A stretch of DNA of 64,000 nt from Szabonella alba (GCF_016765775.1 NZ_JAESVN010000002.1:124001-188000), one strand, 5' to 3'. Counted from the first letter of the stretch, positions 1 through 8,207 are shown. Numbers and translations: made by a program. The notes: a model not told the origin generated them from the sequence alone.

Positions 1-77
1 CCCGGGTCAAGGAATTGATGACCGAGGCGGCCGAGGCGCTTCGCAGCGAAGCAGGCGGCGGGGCGGGCAGCACATGA
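1..77 (+). CDS. 3' end of an upstream gene cut by the window edge
   Basis: Frame 3 is open from the window edge and ends with TGA at 75-77. The visible tail reads RVKELMTEAAEALRSEAGG and then a short Gly/Ala/Ser end. Its stop overlaps the ATG at 74 (ATGA), so it is translationally coupled to the toxin gene that follows. In T6SS effector loci this position often encodes an adaptor or chaperone (DUF4123/Tap or DUF1795/Eag type), but the 24 visible residues do not allow a family assignment. The adaptor role is inference from position only. Confidence 0.45.
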   Translation, partial: RVKELMTEAAEALRSEAGGGAGST

Positions 78-931
78 CGGCGGCCGGCACGGCAGGCGAG
101 GCCGCAGGCGGTGTTCTGGGCGGGGCGATCGGCGGAGCCATCGGCGCGCCGATCCTGCCGCCGCTAGGAGGGCTGATCGGCCGCTGGCTGGGCAGCCGGG
201 TTGGTCGCGCCGCCGGACGCGCGGCGGCGGAAGTGCTGGCCAACCAGATGGATGACGCCAATGACGCCGCCGAGGAGGAAAGCACCGAGGACGCGACGGA
301 AACCTGCGCGGAATGCGGGGAAATTGACTGTTTCAATCCCCCTGACGGAGTTGATCCCGAGGAATTCAAACGGCAACTGAAGGAACAGCAGGATGCGCTG
401 CGCGAAATGCGGCCCGAGGAAATCCTCGACAACATGAACAACTATCGCACCCAAGGCCGTCCTAGCGGGGACGCCGCCCAGCGGCAAAGGGAGCGGGACA
501 GCTATTTTTCGGACCATATCGAGTCCCGCAAGCGGGAGGTCAGGACAGAAAACCCAAGTCTTCCGGAAGCCGAGGTTGAGGGAATGGCGACCGATAGGCT
601 TCTCAATGAAATGGCAAATCTGGATGCAACCCATATTGTCGATCTGGTCGCTGGCGGAGGTGGCGCGATTTCAGGCTTGGGCAACCGTTCGGTAAATCGA
701 TCCATCGGGTCGCAGTGGCGCCACAGAGGCCCCAATTCCCAGAAAACGCGCGCGCAACAATTGCAGGACTACGCGGAACAGGCGCAAAGAGAAGGGGCGG
801 ATATGTCTGGCCTTGAACTTGAGGTCTGTGGCGATGAAGGTGGGGCACCTGATGGCAACGTTTCAGCGCCGGAAAATGCAACATCTCCCCCATCTGGGGA
901 CACAGGATCTGGTTCTGTGCCGATGTCATGA
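74..931 (+). CDS. T6SS DNase effector, glycine-zipper N-terminus plus Ntox15 (Tde-type) toxin domain
   Basis: This 285-residue protein looks like a Tde-family antibacterial DNase. Residues 11-49 form a glycine-zipper tract (GGVLGGAIGGAIGAP, then GGLIGRWLGSRVG), the kind of segment reported to help Tde1 cross the target-cell membrane. Residues 78-86 carry three cysteines (CAECGEIDC). The C-terminal half matches the Ntox15/toxin_43 pattern: the HxxD motif is H187-I-V-D190, followed by a Gly-rich stretch and NRSIGSQW at about 208-215. There is no PAAR or VgrG domain and no signal peptide, which fits cargo loading by an adaptor. The start overlaps the upstream stop, and the putative immunity gene begins 12 nt downstream. 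The nuclease assignment rests on the motif and family knowledge. Confidence 0.8.
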   Translation: MTAAGTAGEAAGGVLGGAIGGAIGAPILPPLGGLIGRWLGSRVGRAAGRAAAEVLANQMDDANDAAEEESTEDATETCAECGEIDCFNPPDGVDPEEFKRQLKEQQDALREMRPEEILDNMNNYRTQGRPSGDAAQRQRERDSYFSDHIESRKREVRTENPSLPEAEVEGMATDRLLNEMANLDATHIVDLVAGGGGAISGLGNRSVNRSIGSQWRHRGPNSQKTRAQQLQDYAEQAQREGADMSGLELEVCGDEGGAPDGNVSAPENATSPPSGDTGSGSVPMS

Positions 932-943
932 AAGGAAAAACCA

Positions 944-1627
944 ATGACGCGCACGGATGACCTCAAAACCCATGCTATACAAAGGCTTGGCAAACTTGAG
1001 GCGCGCAGCCCCTATCCAGATGACTCGCTTACTTGGCTGCAAGACCGGGTTCCAGAAAGCCTGATCAGTTTGCTGGAAACGCTTGGTCTTGGCACATGGG
1101 AGCACGGCAAATGGCAAGTGATCGACGCGACCCGCTTTGACGGATTGCTCCGCCAGACCCTGCGCGCGGACCCCGATTTCGCCCCCGACGACTGCACAGC
1201 CATTGCCATGAAGGGGTTTGGTGGTCTGTGGTGCTGGCATCGCAAACATCAATTTTTTCAACTCGATGTGCTGCCCAACCAGCTTGCCGCACCGGACTTC
1301 TGGAACCCCGTAGGATTGGACCCCGCGACAGACGCACTGAGTCCCTTCGGATCAGTTCCACTGACGGTTGGAAAATACTACGATCTTTACGATTCCAAAG
1401 GGGACGGCCTGTTCGCGCCATTGGTCAAGGCGCATGGCCCGCTACCGCATGGACAGATTTTTGCCCCCCGTCTGCACCCGGCTATTGGGGGCGGGATGCA
1501 GGTCGCAAATTTCCGCCCTGCCCCGGCGCTGGAGGCCATCGCCCTGATCCATCAGATGGAGCCTTTCACGCTGACCCGCAGCACGCCAGCGGGGCGGCAG
1601 CAGATCCGCCGGATCGGCCCGGTATGA
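944..1627 (+). CDS. Tdi1-like T6SS immunity protein (GAD-like plus DUF1851)
   Basis: This 227-residue protein lies directly after the Ntox15 toxin, with AAAGGA just upstream of its ATG. Residues about 20-110 resemble a GAD-like domain (VPESLISLLETLGLGTW, then WQVIDATRFDGLL, then an AIAMKGFGGLWCW core). Residues about 140-210 resemble DUF1851/Tdi1_C (YYDLYDSKGDGLFAPLVKAHGPL, then APRLHPAIGG). That two-domain layout is the one described for Tdi1, which neutralises Tde1 in Agrobacterium, so it should protect the producer from the neighbouring DNase. Direct binding is inferred from synteny. The gene overlaps the next one by four bases (ATGA at 1624-1627). Confidence 0.78.
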   Translation: MTRTDDLKTHAIQRLGKLEARSPYPDDSLTWLQDRVPESLISLLETLGLGTWEHGKWQVIDATRFDGLLRQTLRADPDFAPDDCTAIAMKGFGGLWCWHRKHQFFQLDVLPNQLAAPDFWNPVGLDPATDALSPFGSVPLTVGKYYDLYDSKGDGLFAPLVKAHGPLPHGQIFAPRLHPAIGGGMQVANFRPAPALEAIALIHQMEPFTLTRSTPAGRQQIRRIGPV

Positions 1628-2100
1628 AATCCGGCAGACAGGAAATACTGCCCCGCCTCGGTCTTGGGCCAGTTCGGCTTGGTCTGTCACCCGCCGAGGC
1701 CGCAGCCCTGCTGGGCCCGCCGGTCTCCAGCAATATGCGGGGTTCCAAAGAGACCCGCTTCTTTGCCAATGACATAGCCATCGGCTTTCAGGAGGGTCGC
1801 GGCATTGGCATCAGCGTCGGGCGCAGGGCGAAAGGCATCACCTTTCAAGGGCATGATGTGTTCCTGGAGCCGGCGCAAGACATGCTTGACGTTTTTCTGC
1901 GGGCGGCCCCGGCATGGGAAGAGGTCGGGATGCTGGTTTTTCCCGATCTCTGGCTCATCCTCTCGGGGTTTCATGACGACGATCCCGACCAGAAGGCCGT
2001 TACAATCGAAAGCTTCGCCGATTGGCCTTCGGGGTTTGAGGATGCGCGACCGTTTCGACAGTCGAACAGGACAGGCGAGGTGCAGAATGACGAGTCCTGA
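1624..2100 (+). CDS. hypothetical protein in the T6SS effector island
   Basis: A 158-residue soluble protein. I chose ATG 1624, which overlaps the immunity-gene stop; the frame is open further upstream but that region lies inside the previous gene. The N-terminus reads LGLGPVRLGLSPAEAAALLGPP, a pattern seen in several small immunity-like and SmpA-like proteins, but I cannot name a family. There is no signal peptide or membrane segment, and the C-terminus is acidic. The tight overlaps on both sides suggest cotranslation with the toxin-immunity pair, so a second immunity or accessory role is possible but unproven. Confidence 0.65.
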   Translation: MKSGRQEILPRLGLGPVRLGLSPAEAAALLGPPVSSNMRGSKETRFFANDIAIGFQEGRGIGISVGRRAKGITFQGHDVFLEPAQDMLDVFLRAAPAWEEVGMLVFPDLWLILSGFHDDDPDQKAVTIESFADWPSGFEDARPFRQSNRTGEVQNDES

Positions 2101-2524
2101 GCCCGACCGGACAAAGCCCGACTGGACAAAGCTTGACTGGGTGCCGATCAACCGCGCGCATGATACGGTGGTTGCTGCTCTGAAGCGGCTCGAAGGAACC
2201 TGTCTCAAGGAAGTGGCAAGCGAACTGCATGCGCCCAATCTTGAAATGCCGATCTGGATTCTTCTCTATGACGCAAAAGACATCGGGGATGCGCATCAGG
2301 CGGTCACGGCAGTGCTTGCCCCCCATTACACGACCCTCGGCCCGATGACCTGCACGCTTGCCTATCTGGTCCTGACCGAGACTGAAGAAATTCAGGTCGA
2401 TTTTCTGGAAGGGCGGGCCGAAATCGAGGCCGCACCCGAAGCGCGCCCTCTGGGGACGCGCCCGATGACAGGGCCACGCCCGGAAAGCGGCATGTTCGAA
2501 ACCGTGACCTCATCACGGCGCTGA
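2087..2524 (+). CDS. hypothetical protein in the T6SS effector island
   Basis: A 145-residue protein whose ATG at 2087 overlaps the end of the previous gene by 14 nt. Its N-terminus contains a short tandem repeat, PDRTK-PDWTK-LDWVP, encoded by three 15-nt units at 2101-2145. The body (INRAHDTVVAALKRLEG, then MPIWILLYDAKDIGDAHQ) is soluble and unrecognised. It closes the effector island, because the next gene (tctC) has its own promoter-sized gap. It may be a paralogous immunity or orphan gene; no function is claimed. Confidence 0.6.
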   Translation: MTSPEPDRTKPDWTKLDWVPINRAHDTVVAALKRLEGTCLKEVASELHAPNLEMPIWILLYDAKDIGDAHQAVTAVLAPHYTTLGPMTCTLAYLVLTETEEIQVDFLEGRAEIEAAPEARPLGTRPMTGPRPESGMFETVTSSRR

Positions 2525-2642
2525 ACGGCCCGGACGACCGCATGCCGGGACCGCGCCGGGCAGCATTGGCATTTGACCTCCCCGCGCTGCAGTTCCATAA
2601 CCACGGGCAGAGCGCGACAGCGGCGCCAATCGGGAGGAAAAC

Positions 2643-3641
2643 ATGAAGAATTTTGTGATCGGGGTCGCAACGGCTCTGGTGATCGGGGTGGGTGGCGCTT
2701 CGGCGCAGGATTATCCGACCAAGGAAATTCAGGGCATCATCCAATGGGGCGCTGGCGGATCCACCGATGTGGTGATGCGCGCCGTGACGCCGCATGCCGA
2801 AACTGTGCTGGGCGGCACGGTGGTCATGCAGAACATGACCGGCGGCGTGGGCGCCATCGCACTGAACCATGTCGCGGATGGCGCGGCGGATGGCTACAGC
2901 CTGCTGATGGGCGCGGAAAATCCGCTGCTTTACAAGGTCATGGGGCTTGGCGACAAGGATTACAGCGATTTCACCGCAATCAGCCTTCTGGCACGCGGAA
3001 CGCCGATCCTTGTGGCCAATATGGATGCACCTTTCGACGATTACGCGGGCATGATGGACCATATCCGCGCCAATCCCGGTGAGGTCCGGTTCGGGGCCAC
3101 GGGTCCGGGCGGCCTGCCTTCGGTCATCAGCGCGATGATCGCCTATGTCGAGGGCGGGCTGGATGTGATCGCTGTGCCCTATGACGGCGACGGTCCGGCG
3201 CTCACGGCGCTGCAGGGCGGGGCGGTCGATGTGATGCCCGCCGTTCTGGGCGTCGCGATTGAAGGCATCCGCGCCGGCACGATGAAGCCGCTGGCGGTTT
3301 TCGATACCGAGGCCAGCCCGAAACTGCCCGATGTGCCCACCGTCACCTCGTTCAATGACGGTTATGAGGCGCTGCTGCCCTGGGGTCCGTTCTTTGGCAT
3401 CTTCGTCAAGAATGGCACACCCGATGATGTGGTCGCGAAACTTCAGGTCGCTTACGGCGAGGCCGTGGCGCAGCCGGACTTTCTGGAGCTGATGGACAAT
3501 CGGGGCTTCACGGTGATGAACATCGCGGGCGACGAGGCGCGCGATTTCATGGATCGCTGGCAGCAGACGACAACATGGCTTTTGCATGATGCGGGCATCA
3601 CCCAATCCTCGCCCGAGGATTTCGGCATCCCCCGGCCTTAA
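2643..3641 (+). CDS. tctC: tripartite tricarboxylate transporter substrate-binding protein (TctC/Bug family)
   Basis: This 332-residue periplasmic solute receptor delivers a carboxylate ligand to the TctA/TctB membrane pair. A Sec signal peptide spans residues 1-21 and ends in ASA before QDYPTKEIQGI. The Bug-family fold is visible in IIQWGAGGSTD (ligand loop 1), the ATGPGGLPSV segment and the LPDVPTV block near residue 230. Its length is typical for Bug proteins. The start has GGAGG a few bases upstream (2634-2638). The specific substrate cannot be read from sequence; the linked shikimate-dehydrogenase-like gene hints at a hydroaromatic or polyhydroxy acid. Confidence 0.9.
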   Translation: MKNFVIGVATALVIGVGGASAQDYPTKEIQGIIQWGAGGSTDVVMRAVTPHAETVLGGTVVMQNMTGGVGAIALNHVADGAADGYSLLMGAENPLLYKVMGLGDKDYSDFTAISLLARGTPILVANMDAPFDDYAGMMDHIRANPGEVRFGATGPGGLPSVISAMIAYVEGGLDVIAVPYDGDGPALTALQGGAVDVMPAVLGVAIEGIRAGTMKPLAVFDTEASPKLPDVPTVTSFNDGYEALLPWGPFFGIFVKNGTPDDVVAKLQVAYGEAVAQPDFLELMDNRGFTVMNIAGDEARDFMDRWQQTTTWLLHDAGITQSSPEDFGIPRP

Positions 3642-3658
3642 GCCGAGCATGACCAGTC

Positions 3659-3710
3659 GGGCCCGGATCTGATTGGGCCCGGATCTGGCTGGCCCGGATC
3701 AGATTGGGCC
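3659..3710 (+). repeat. tctC-tctB intercistronic direct repeats that can fold
   Basis: Three near-identical 15-16-nt units lie between tctC and tctB: GGGCCCGGATCTGATT (3659-3674), GGGCCCGGATCTGGCT (3675-3690) and GGCCCGGATCAGATT (3691-3705), followed by GGGCC. ATCTGAT in unit 1 is the reverse complement of ATCAGAT in unit 3, so the transcript can form a GC-rich hairpin. Such intercistronic structures often favour abundance of the upstream receptor mRNA. That function is inference. Confidence 0.6.
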
Positions 3711-3758
3711 AGCGGCGCCGCCTTTCTGCCCGGAGGGGCGGCGCAAGGGAAGGATGCA

Positions 3759-4328
3759 ATGGACCGGGATATCCCACAGCAGACCGACGCGCCGACCACC
3801 CCGCCCCCGGCGGCGACCGACGGCAGTCCTGCCACCCGCCGCCCCGGCGAGGCCCTGTTCGCCCTGCTTCTGCTGGGGGGAAGTCTGGCCCTACTGCATG
3901 AGGCTTACGGGATCTCGGGCTTTTCCAAACTGTCCTCCCCCGGCACGGTGCCCATGGCCACAACGGCGGTGATGGTGATCTGCATGGTCATCGTCACCTT
4001 GCGCACCCTGCGCCTGCCGAAAACCGCGGATCAGACGGTTTCGCGCGATATCCTGCCCCTGCGCGTGCTGATCTTCGCGGTGATGCTGGTGCTTTACGGG
4101 CTTTTGCTGCGGCCACTGGGGTTCATTCCCACCACGGCGCTGTTCCTGATCGCAGGGATCCGCATTCTGGGCCGGGGCTGGGGCTTTGCCATTGGCACGG
4201 GGCTGCTGGCGCTGCTGGCAATCTGGGTGATCTTCCGCATCGTCTTTACCGTGCTGATGCCTGCGGGTGTGATGCCCGAGGCCGAGATCATCCAGTTCTT
4301 CCGCGCATTGATCGCAGGGGCCGGGTGA
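3759..4328 (+). CDS. tctB: tripartite tricarboxylate transporter small membrane subunit (TctB)
   Basis: A 189-residue integral membrane protein. The first 30 residues are hydrophilic and Pro/Thr-rich; four hydrophobic segments follow (about 31-50, 63-82, 103-145 as a hairpin, and 150-175), the standard TctB layout. A strong ribosome site (AAGGGAAGGA) precedes ATG 3759. It is the small permease partner of TctA, whose ATG overlaps the tctB stop as TGATG. The separation from tctC by repeats suggests one operon with a processing or attenuation point between receptor and permease. Confidence 0.85.
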   Translation: MDRDIPQQTDAPTTPPPAATDGSPATRRPGEALFALLLLGGSLALLHEAYGISGFSKLSSPGTVPMATTAVMVICMVIVTLRTLRLPKTADQTVSRDILPLRVLIFAVMLVLYGLLLRPLGFIPTTALFLIAGIRILGRGWGFAIGTGLLALLAIWVIFRIVFTVLMPAGVMPEAEIIQFFRALIAGAG

Positions 4329-5842
4329 TGGAGGCGCTCTGGGCATTCCTGACCGTCCTGACCCAGCCGGATCTGCTGCTGCTGGTCGCCCTGGGCACCT
4401 TTGCCGGGATCTATATCGGGGCGATCCCGGGTTTGTCGGTGACGATGGCGGTGTCGATCCTGATTTCCTTCACCTTTTCATGGGAGGTCTATCCCGCGAT
4501 TGCGCTGATGGTCGGCATTTTCATGGGCGGGGTCTATGGCGGGTCACGCACAGCGATCCTGCTGAACATTCCCGGCGCGCCCTCGGCGATTGCAACCGCG
4601 ATGGACGGCTATCCGATGGCCCAGCGCGGTGAGGCCGGGCAGGCCATCGGCGTGACCACCATCATGTCTGTGATCGGCGGTTTCGTCGGTATCGGCGTGC
4701 TGGCACTGGCAGCCCCCTTTGTTGCGGATTTCGCGCTGCGCTTTCAGCCGCGCGACTACATGCTGCTGGCGGTTCTGGGCATCCTGCTGGTTGGCTCCCT
4801 TTCCACCGGCAGTCTGGTCAAGGGCATTTTCGCGGGCGCACTGGGGCTGGCCATCGGCGCGGTGGGGCGTGATCCGCTGACCTTTGCCTCCCGGCTGACC
4901 TTCGACATCTCGCTGCTCAATTCCGGGATTTCCTTCATCGCGGTGATGATCGGCATGTTCGGCGTGTCCGAGGCGCTGTTGCAGCTTCACCATGTCGACA
5001 AGCAGGCGATCCGCCAGAAGATCGGGCGGATCATCCCGTCATGGCCGGTGATCCGCAAACATCTGCCGCTGTCGATGCAGACCTCGGCCATCGGGGTGAC
5101 CATCGGCGCGCTGCCCGGCACCGGCGGCGATATCGCGGCGCTGATGGCCTATGATCATGCCCGCCGCGTGACAAAGAACCCAGAACGCCCCTTCGGCACC
5201 GGCGCGATGGAGGGGCTGGTTGCCCCCGAAACCGCCAACAATGCCGCCGTGGGCGGGGCCTTCATCCCGATGATGACGCTGGGCATTCCCGGCGATGCGG
5301 TGACCGCCATCATGATCGGCGCGCTGTTCATCCACGGGCTGAACCCGGGGCCGATGCTGATGGTGGACCGGCCCGACATGTTCTGGTTCATCGTCGGCGC
5401 GCTGACCATGGCGAATGTCTTTCTGCTTATCTTCGGCCTGACCGGCATCCGCCTGTTCACGAAAATCGTCGAGATGCCGCGCGCGGTGCTGATTCCGCTG
5501 ATCCTGATCCTGTCCATTGTCGGCGCCTATGCGGTCAACAATGCCCTTTCGGATGTCTACTGGATGCTGGGTTTTGGGATGCTGGGCTATTTCATGCGGC
5601 TTTACGGCTATCCGCTGGGACCGGTCATTCTGGGCGTGATCCTGTCGCGCCTGCTGGATGACAACTGGCGCCGCGCGATCATTTCCGCGCGCGAGGATTG
5701 GAGTCGCTTTTTCGAGGGCGTCTTTTCCAGCCCGCTGTCCATCGTGCTGCTGGGCGCGGTGATCCTGATCTTCGCCTCGCAGACCCCGCCATGGCGCTGG
5801 GCGATGGCGCGTATCGCAACCGGTCGGAACAAGGGAGAATGA
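4328..5842 (+). CDS. tctA: tripartite tricarboxylate transporter large permease (TctA)
   Basis: A 504-residue polytopic permease using an ion gradient with TctB and TctC. Family signatures are visible: GTFAGIYIGAIPGLSVTMAV near the N-terminus, GGVYGGSRTAILLNIPGAP around residue 75, and a second internally repeated GALPGTGGDIAALMAYDHAR with EGLVAPETANNA around 258-300. About ten to twelve hydrophobic segments are present. I chose ATG 4328 (TGATG with the tctB stop); a GTG one codon earlier is an alternative. The stop at 5840-5842 overlaps an upstream candidate start of the next gene. Confidence 0.9.
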   Translation: MEALWAFLTVLTQPDLLLLVALGTFAGIYIGAIPGLSVTMAVSILISFTFSWEVYPAIALMVGIFMGGVYGGSRTAILLNIPGAPSAIATAMDGYPMAQRGEAGQAIGVTTIMSVIGGFVGIGVLALAAPFVADFALRFQPRDYMLLAVLGILLVGSLSTGSLVKGIFAGALGLAIGAVGRDPLTFASRLTFDISLLNSGISFIAVMIGMFGVSEALLQLHHVDKQAIRQKIGRIIPSWPVIRKHLPLSMQTSAIGVTIGALPGTGGDIAALMAYDHARRVTKNPERPFGTGAMEGLVAPETANNAAVGGAFIPMMTLGIPGDAVTAIMIGALFIHGLNPGPMLMVDRPDMFWFIVGALTMANVFLLIFGLTGIRLFTKIVEMPRAVLIPLILILSIVGAYAVNNALSDVYWMLGFGMLGYFMRLYGYPLGPVILGVILSRLLDDNWRRAIISAREDWSRFFEGVFSSPLSIVLLGAVILIFASQTPPWRWAMARIATGRNKGE

Positions 5843-5844
5843 CC

Positions 5845-6693
5845 ATGGCCCCCGATTATCACCTCGGGCTGATCGGCGACAATATCGCGGCCTCGCGGTC
5901 GCCGCTGCTGCATGTTCTGGCCGGACGCCAGAACGGGATGACCGTGCGCTATGACCGGCTGGTGCCCCCGGCGCTGGGCCAGTCCTTCGACGCGGTGTTC
6001 GATGCGGCGCAGGCGGCCGGGATGCGAGGCGTCAACGTGACCTATCCCTATAAGGAAAAGGCCGTTTCGCGCGTATCGGTGCCGGATCCGCTGGTACGCG
6101 CCATGGGGGCGATCAACACCGTCCTGTTCACGCCCGGGGGGCCTGTCGGCTACAACACCGATCATAGCGGTTTCATGGCCGCCTATCGCGGTCTGCGGGG
6201 CGATACCCCGCCCGGCCGCGTGCTGATGATCGGCACGGGCGGCGTGGGGCGGGCGGTGGCCTTCGGGCTGGCGGCACTGGGGGCGGCCGAATTGCGGTTG
6301 GTCGACCTCGACCCCGCCAAGGCCGAGGCGCTGGCCGCCGACCTGCGCATCGCAGCACCCGATCTGGAGCTGCGGCTGGAAACGGATCCTGCGACAGCGG
6401 CGGACGGGGCCGACGGGCTGGTGAACTGCACACCGGTCGGCATGGTGGGCTATGGCGGCACGCCGCTGGCCGCCCCGGCCATGGCCGGCGCGGAATGGGT
6501 CTTCGATGCGGTCTATACCCCCACCGATACGCAGTTTCTGGCCGATGCCGGGGCGGCGGGCGCGGCGGTCCTTTCGGGGTGGGAGCTGTTCTTCTGGCAG
6601 GGCGTCCATGCCTTCGGCCTGTATTCAGGGGGCCTGCCGGTCGATCTTGCGGCGCTGCGCCACGCGCTGTTGACCACGGATGAGGTGGTCTGA
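5845..6693 (+). CDS. shikimate/quinate dehydrogenase family oxidoreductase (AroE-like)
   Basis: This 282-residue NAD(P)-dependent enzyme carries the AroE signatures: substrate loop SRSP near residue 17, NVTYPYKEK with the catalytic Lys near 68, YNTDHSGF with the catalytic Asp near 103, dinucleotide loop GTGGVGRA near 129, and NCTPVGM near 194. Two in-frame ATGs exist, 5839 and 5845. The GGGAG at 5833-5837 is better spaced for 5845, although 5839 would overlap the tctA stop. Because it sits at the end of a solute-transporter operon rather than with aro genes, a catabolic dehydrogenase (quinate, shikimate or a related acid) is more likely than the biosynthetic AroE. Confidence 0.8.
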   Translation: MAPDYHLGLIGDNIAASRSPLLHVLAGRQNGMTVRYDRLVPPALGQSFDAVFDAAQAAGMRGVNVTYPYKEKAVSRVSVPDPLVRAMGAINTVLFTPGGPVGYNTDHSGFMAAYRGLRGDTPPGRVLMIGTGGVGRAVAFGLAALGAAELRLVDLDPAKAEALAADLRIAAPDLELRLETDPATAADGADGLVNCTPVGMVGYGGTPLAAPAMAGAEWVFDAVYTPTDTQFLADAGAAGAAVLSGWELFFWQGVHAFGLYSGGLPVDLAALRHALLTTDEVV

Positions 6694-6730
6694 GGGGCGC
6701 AGCGGGGGGCGCGGCGCGTTATTTCCTGAT

Positions 6731-6858
6731 TCGCCAAGGTGACTGCCTCGGGCGGGGGCGAAGCGCCCGCCATGGGGCGGGCGGGCGCTGTCCGGCGGCC
6801 TTTGGGCCACCGGATTGCAGACAGAAACCTATCCGCATGACCGGGGCGATGGCCCCGG
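6731..6858 (+). repeat. structured intergenic element, copy A
   Basis: This holds most of the 311-nt gap before the COG0523 gene. Hairpin 1 pairs AGCGCCCGCC (6762-6771) with GGCGGGCGCT (6780-6789) around an 8-nt loop ATGGGGCG. Hairpin 2 pairs CCGGGGC (6841-6847) with GCCCCGG (6852-6858) around loop GATG. The arrangement, loops and 51-nt spacing recur in copy B at 12336-12460, with base changes that keep pairing. No coding potential is seen. It may be a dispersed structured repeat or a noncoding RNA. Confidence 0.6.
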
Positions 6859-6957
6859 CCAAACTGAGAGCCGGAAATTTTCCTGTTGCACCTGACCGCA
6901 GGATGCCATTCCGGGTCAGTCTCGCCACCCCCTGTACAGGCGGTTGCATCGGCGATT

Positions 6958-6985
6958 TTTAAGTTATACTATTACATAACTTAAA
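6958..6985. promoter_or_regulatory. candidate Zur box with -10 element before the COG0523 gene
   Basis: TTTAAGTTAT (6958-6967) and ATAACTTAAA (6976-6985) form a perfect 10-bp inverted repeat with an 8-nt spacer. Inside it, GTTATACTATTAC (6963-6975) differs by one base from the gammaproteobacterial Zur core GTTATAnTATAAC. TATACT (6965-6970) could be the -10 hexamer, so a bound repressor would block the promoter. It lies 20-47 bp upstream of a zinc-metallochaperone-type gene, which fits derepression under zinc starvation. Binding by Zur is inferred. Confidence 0.65.
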
Positions 6986-7004
6986 TTTGAACCCGAGGCC
7001 CCCC

Positions 7005-8207
7005 ATGCAAGCGCAAACCCGTCTTCCTGTCACCGTGCTCTCCGGTTTCCTTGGCGCAGGGAAAACAACGCTTCTGAACCATGTGCTGAACAACCGCGAA
7101 GGCCGCCGGGTTGCGGTGATCGTGAACGACATGTCCGAGGTGAATATCGACGCCGATCTGGTCCGCGAGGGGGCGGAACTGTCGCGGTCCGAGGAAAAGC
7201 TGGTTGAAATGACCAATGGCTGCATCTGCTGCACCCTGCGCGATGATCTTTTGTCCGAGGTGCGCAGGCTGGCTGCGGAAGGCCGCTTTGACTATCTGCT
7301 GATCGAATCCACCGGCATCGCCGAACCCCTGCCCGTCGCCGCGACCTTCGATTTCCGCGATGCCGAAGGGCAGAGCCTGTCGGATGTGGCGCGGCTGGAC
7401 ACCATGGTCACGGTGGTCGATGCGATCAACCTGCTGCGTGATTTCTCCAGCCATGACTTCCTGACCGACCGGGGCGAAAGCCTTGGGGAAGGTGACGAAC
7501 GCACGCTGGTCAATCTGCTGACCGAACAGATCGAATTCGCCGATGTGATCGTCCTGAACAAATGCGCCGATGCCGGGGCCGAACGGGTGGATGCCGCGCG
7601 CAAGATCATCCGCGCGCTGAACCCCGATGCAAAGGTGATCGAGACGGATCAGTCCCGCGTCGCGGCAGACCGCATCTTCGATACCGGCCTCTTTGATTTC
7701 GACCGCGCCCATGAACATCCGATGTGGGCGAAAGAGCTTTACGGTTTCGCCGATCACACGCCCGAAACCGAGGAATACGGGATCTCCTCCTTCGTCTACC
7801 GCGCCCGTGCGCCCTTCGATCCCGCCCGGGTCCATGCGGTGCTGAACGGCGATCTGCCCGGCGTGATCCGGGCCAAGGGGCATTTCTGGCTGGCGACAAG
7901 GCCCAACTGGGTGGCCGAGTTCAGCCTTGCCGGGGCGGTGTCCTCCGTCACGCCGCTGGGGGGCTGGTGGGCCTCGGTGCCGCGCGACCGTTGGCCGACC
8001 CATCCCGACATGCTGGCCGAAGTCGCCGCGAAATGGGCCGAACCCTGGGGCGACCGGCGGCAGGAGATCGTGTTCATCGGTGCCGGCATGGACCGCGAGG
8101 CGATCACGGCGGCGCTGGATGCGGCCCTTGTGCGGGCGGGCGATTTCACGCCCGAGGCATGGAGCGATCTGGCCGATCCGTTCCCGGCATGGCGGCGCGC
8201 CGCATGA
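7005..8207 (+). CDS. COG0523 (CobW/YciC/ZigA-type) GTPase, probable zinc metallochaperone
   Basis: A 400-residue G3E-family GTPase. The Walker A loop is [11 protein letters not shown] near residue 13, the metal-binding CxCC motif is [12 protein letters not shown] near 69, and the guanine-specificity region is VLNKCAD near 184. The C-terminal CobW_C domain contains [17 protein letters not shown] 7005 is preceded by GAGG; a TTG six codons upstream overlaps the operator and is less likely. The upstream Zur-like palindrome points to the zinc-starvation class that supplies metal to client enzymes when zinc is scarce. A cobalamin-synthesis role is unlikely because no cob genes are nearby. Confidence 0.85.
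   Translation: MQAQTRLPVTVLSGFLGAGKTTLLNHVLNNREGRRVAVIVNDMSEVNIDADLVREGAELSRSEEKLVEMTNGCICCTLRDDLLSEVRRLAAEGRFDYLLIESTGIAEPLPVAATFDFRDAEGQSLSDVARLDTMVTVVDAINLLRDFSSHDFLTDRGESLGEGDERTLVNLLTEQIEFADVIVLNKCADAGAERVDAARKIIRALNPDAKVIETDQSRVAADRIFDTGLFDFDRAHEHPMWAKELYGFADHTPETEEYGISSFVYRARAPFDPARVHAVLNGDLPGVIRAKGHFWLATRPNWVAEFSLAGAVSSVTPLGGWWASVPRDRWPTHPDMLAEVAAKWAEPWGDRRQEIVFIGAGMDREAITAALDAALVRAGDFTPEAWSDLADPFPAWRRAA

Noticed and set aside
74-220. PAAR or prePAAR domain in the Ntox15 protein
   Set aside because: The Gly-rich N-terminus is a glycine zipper without the PAAR motif, histidines or conserved cone pattern.
2304-3650. A 448-codon frame opposite tctC
   Set aside because: TctC with its signal peptide and Bug motifs is on the + strand; the antisense product is His/Arg-rich and meaningless.
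3659-3710. CRISPR-like repeats
   Set aside because: Units are adjacent with no spacers and only three copies, so they are simple tandem duplications.
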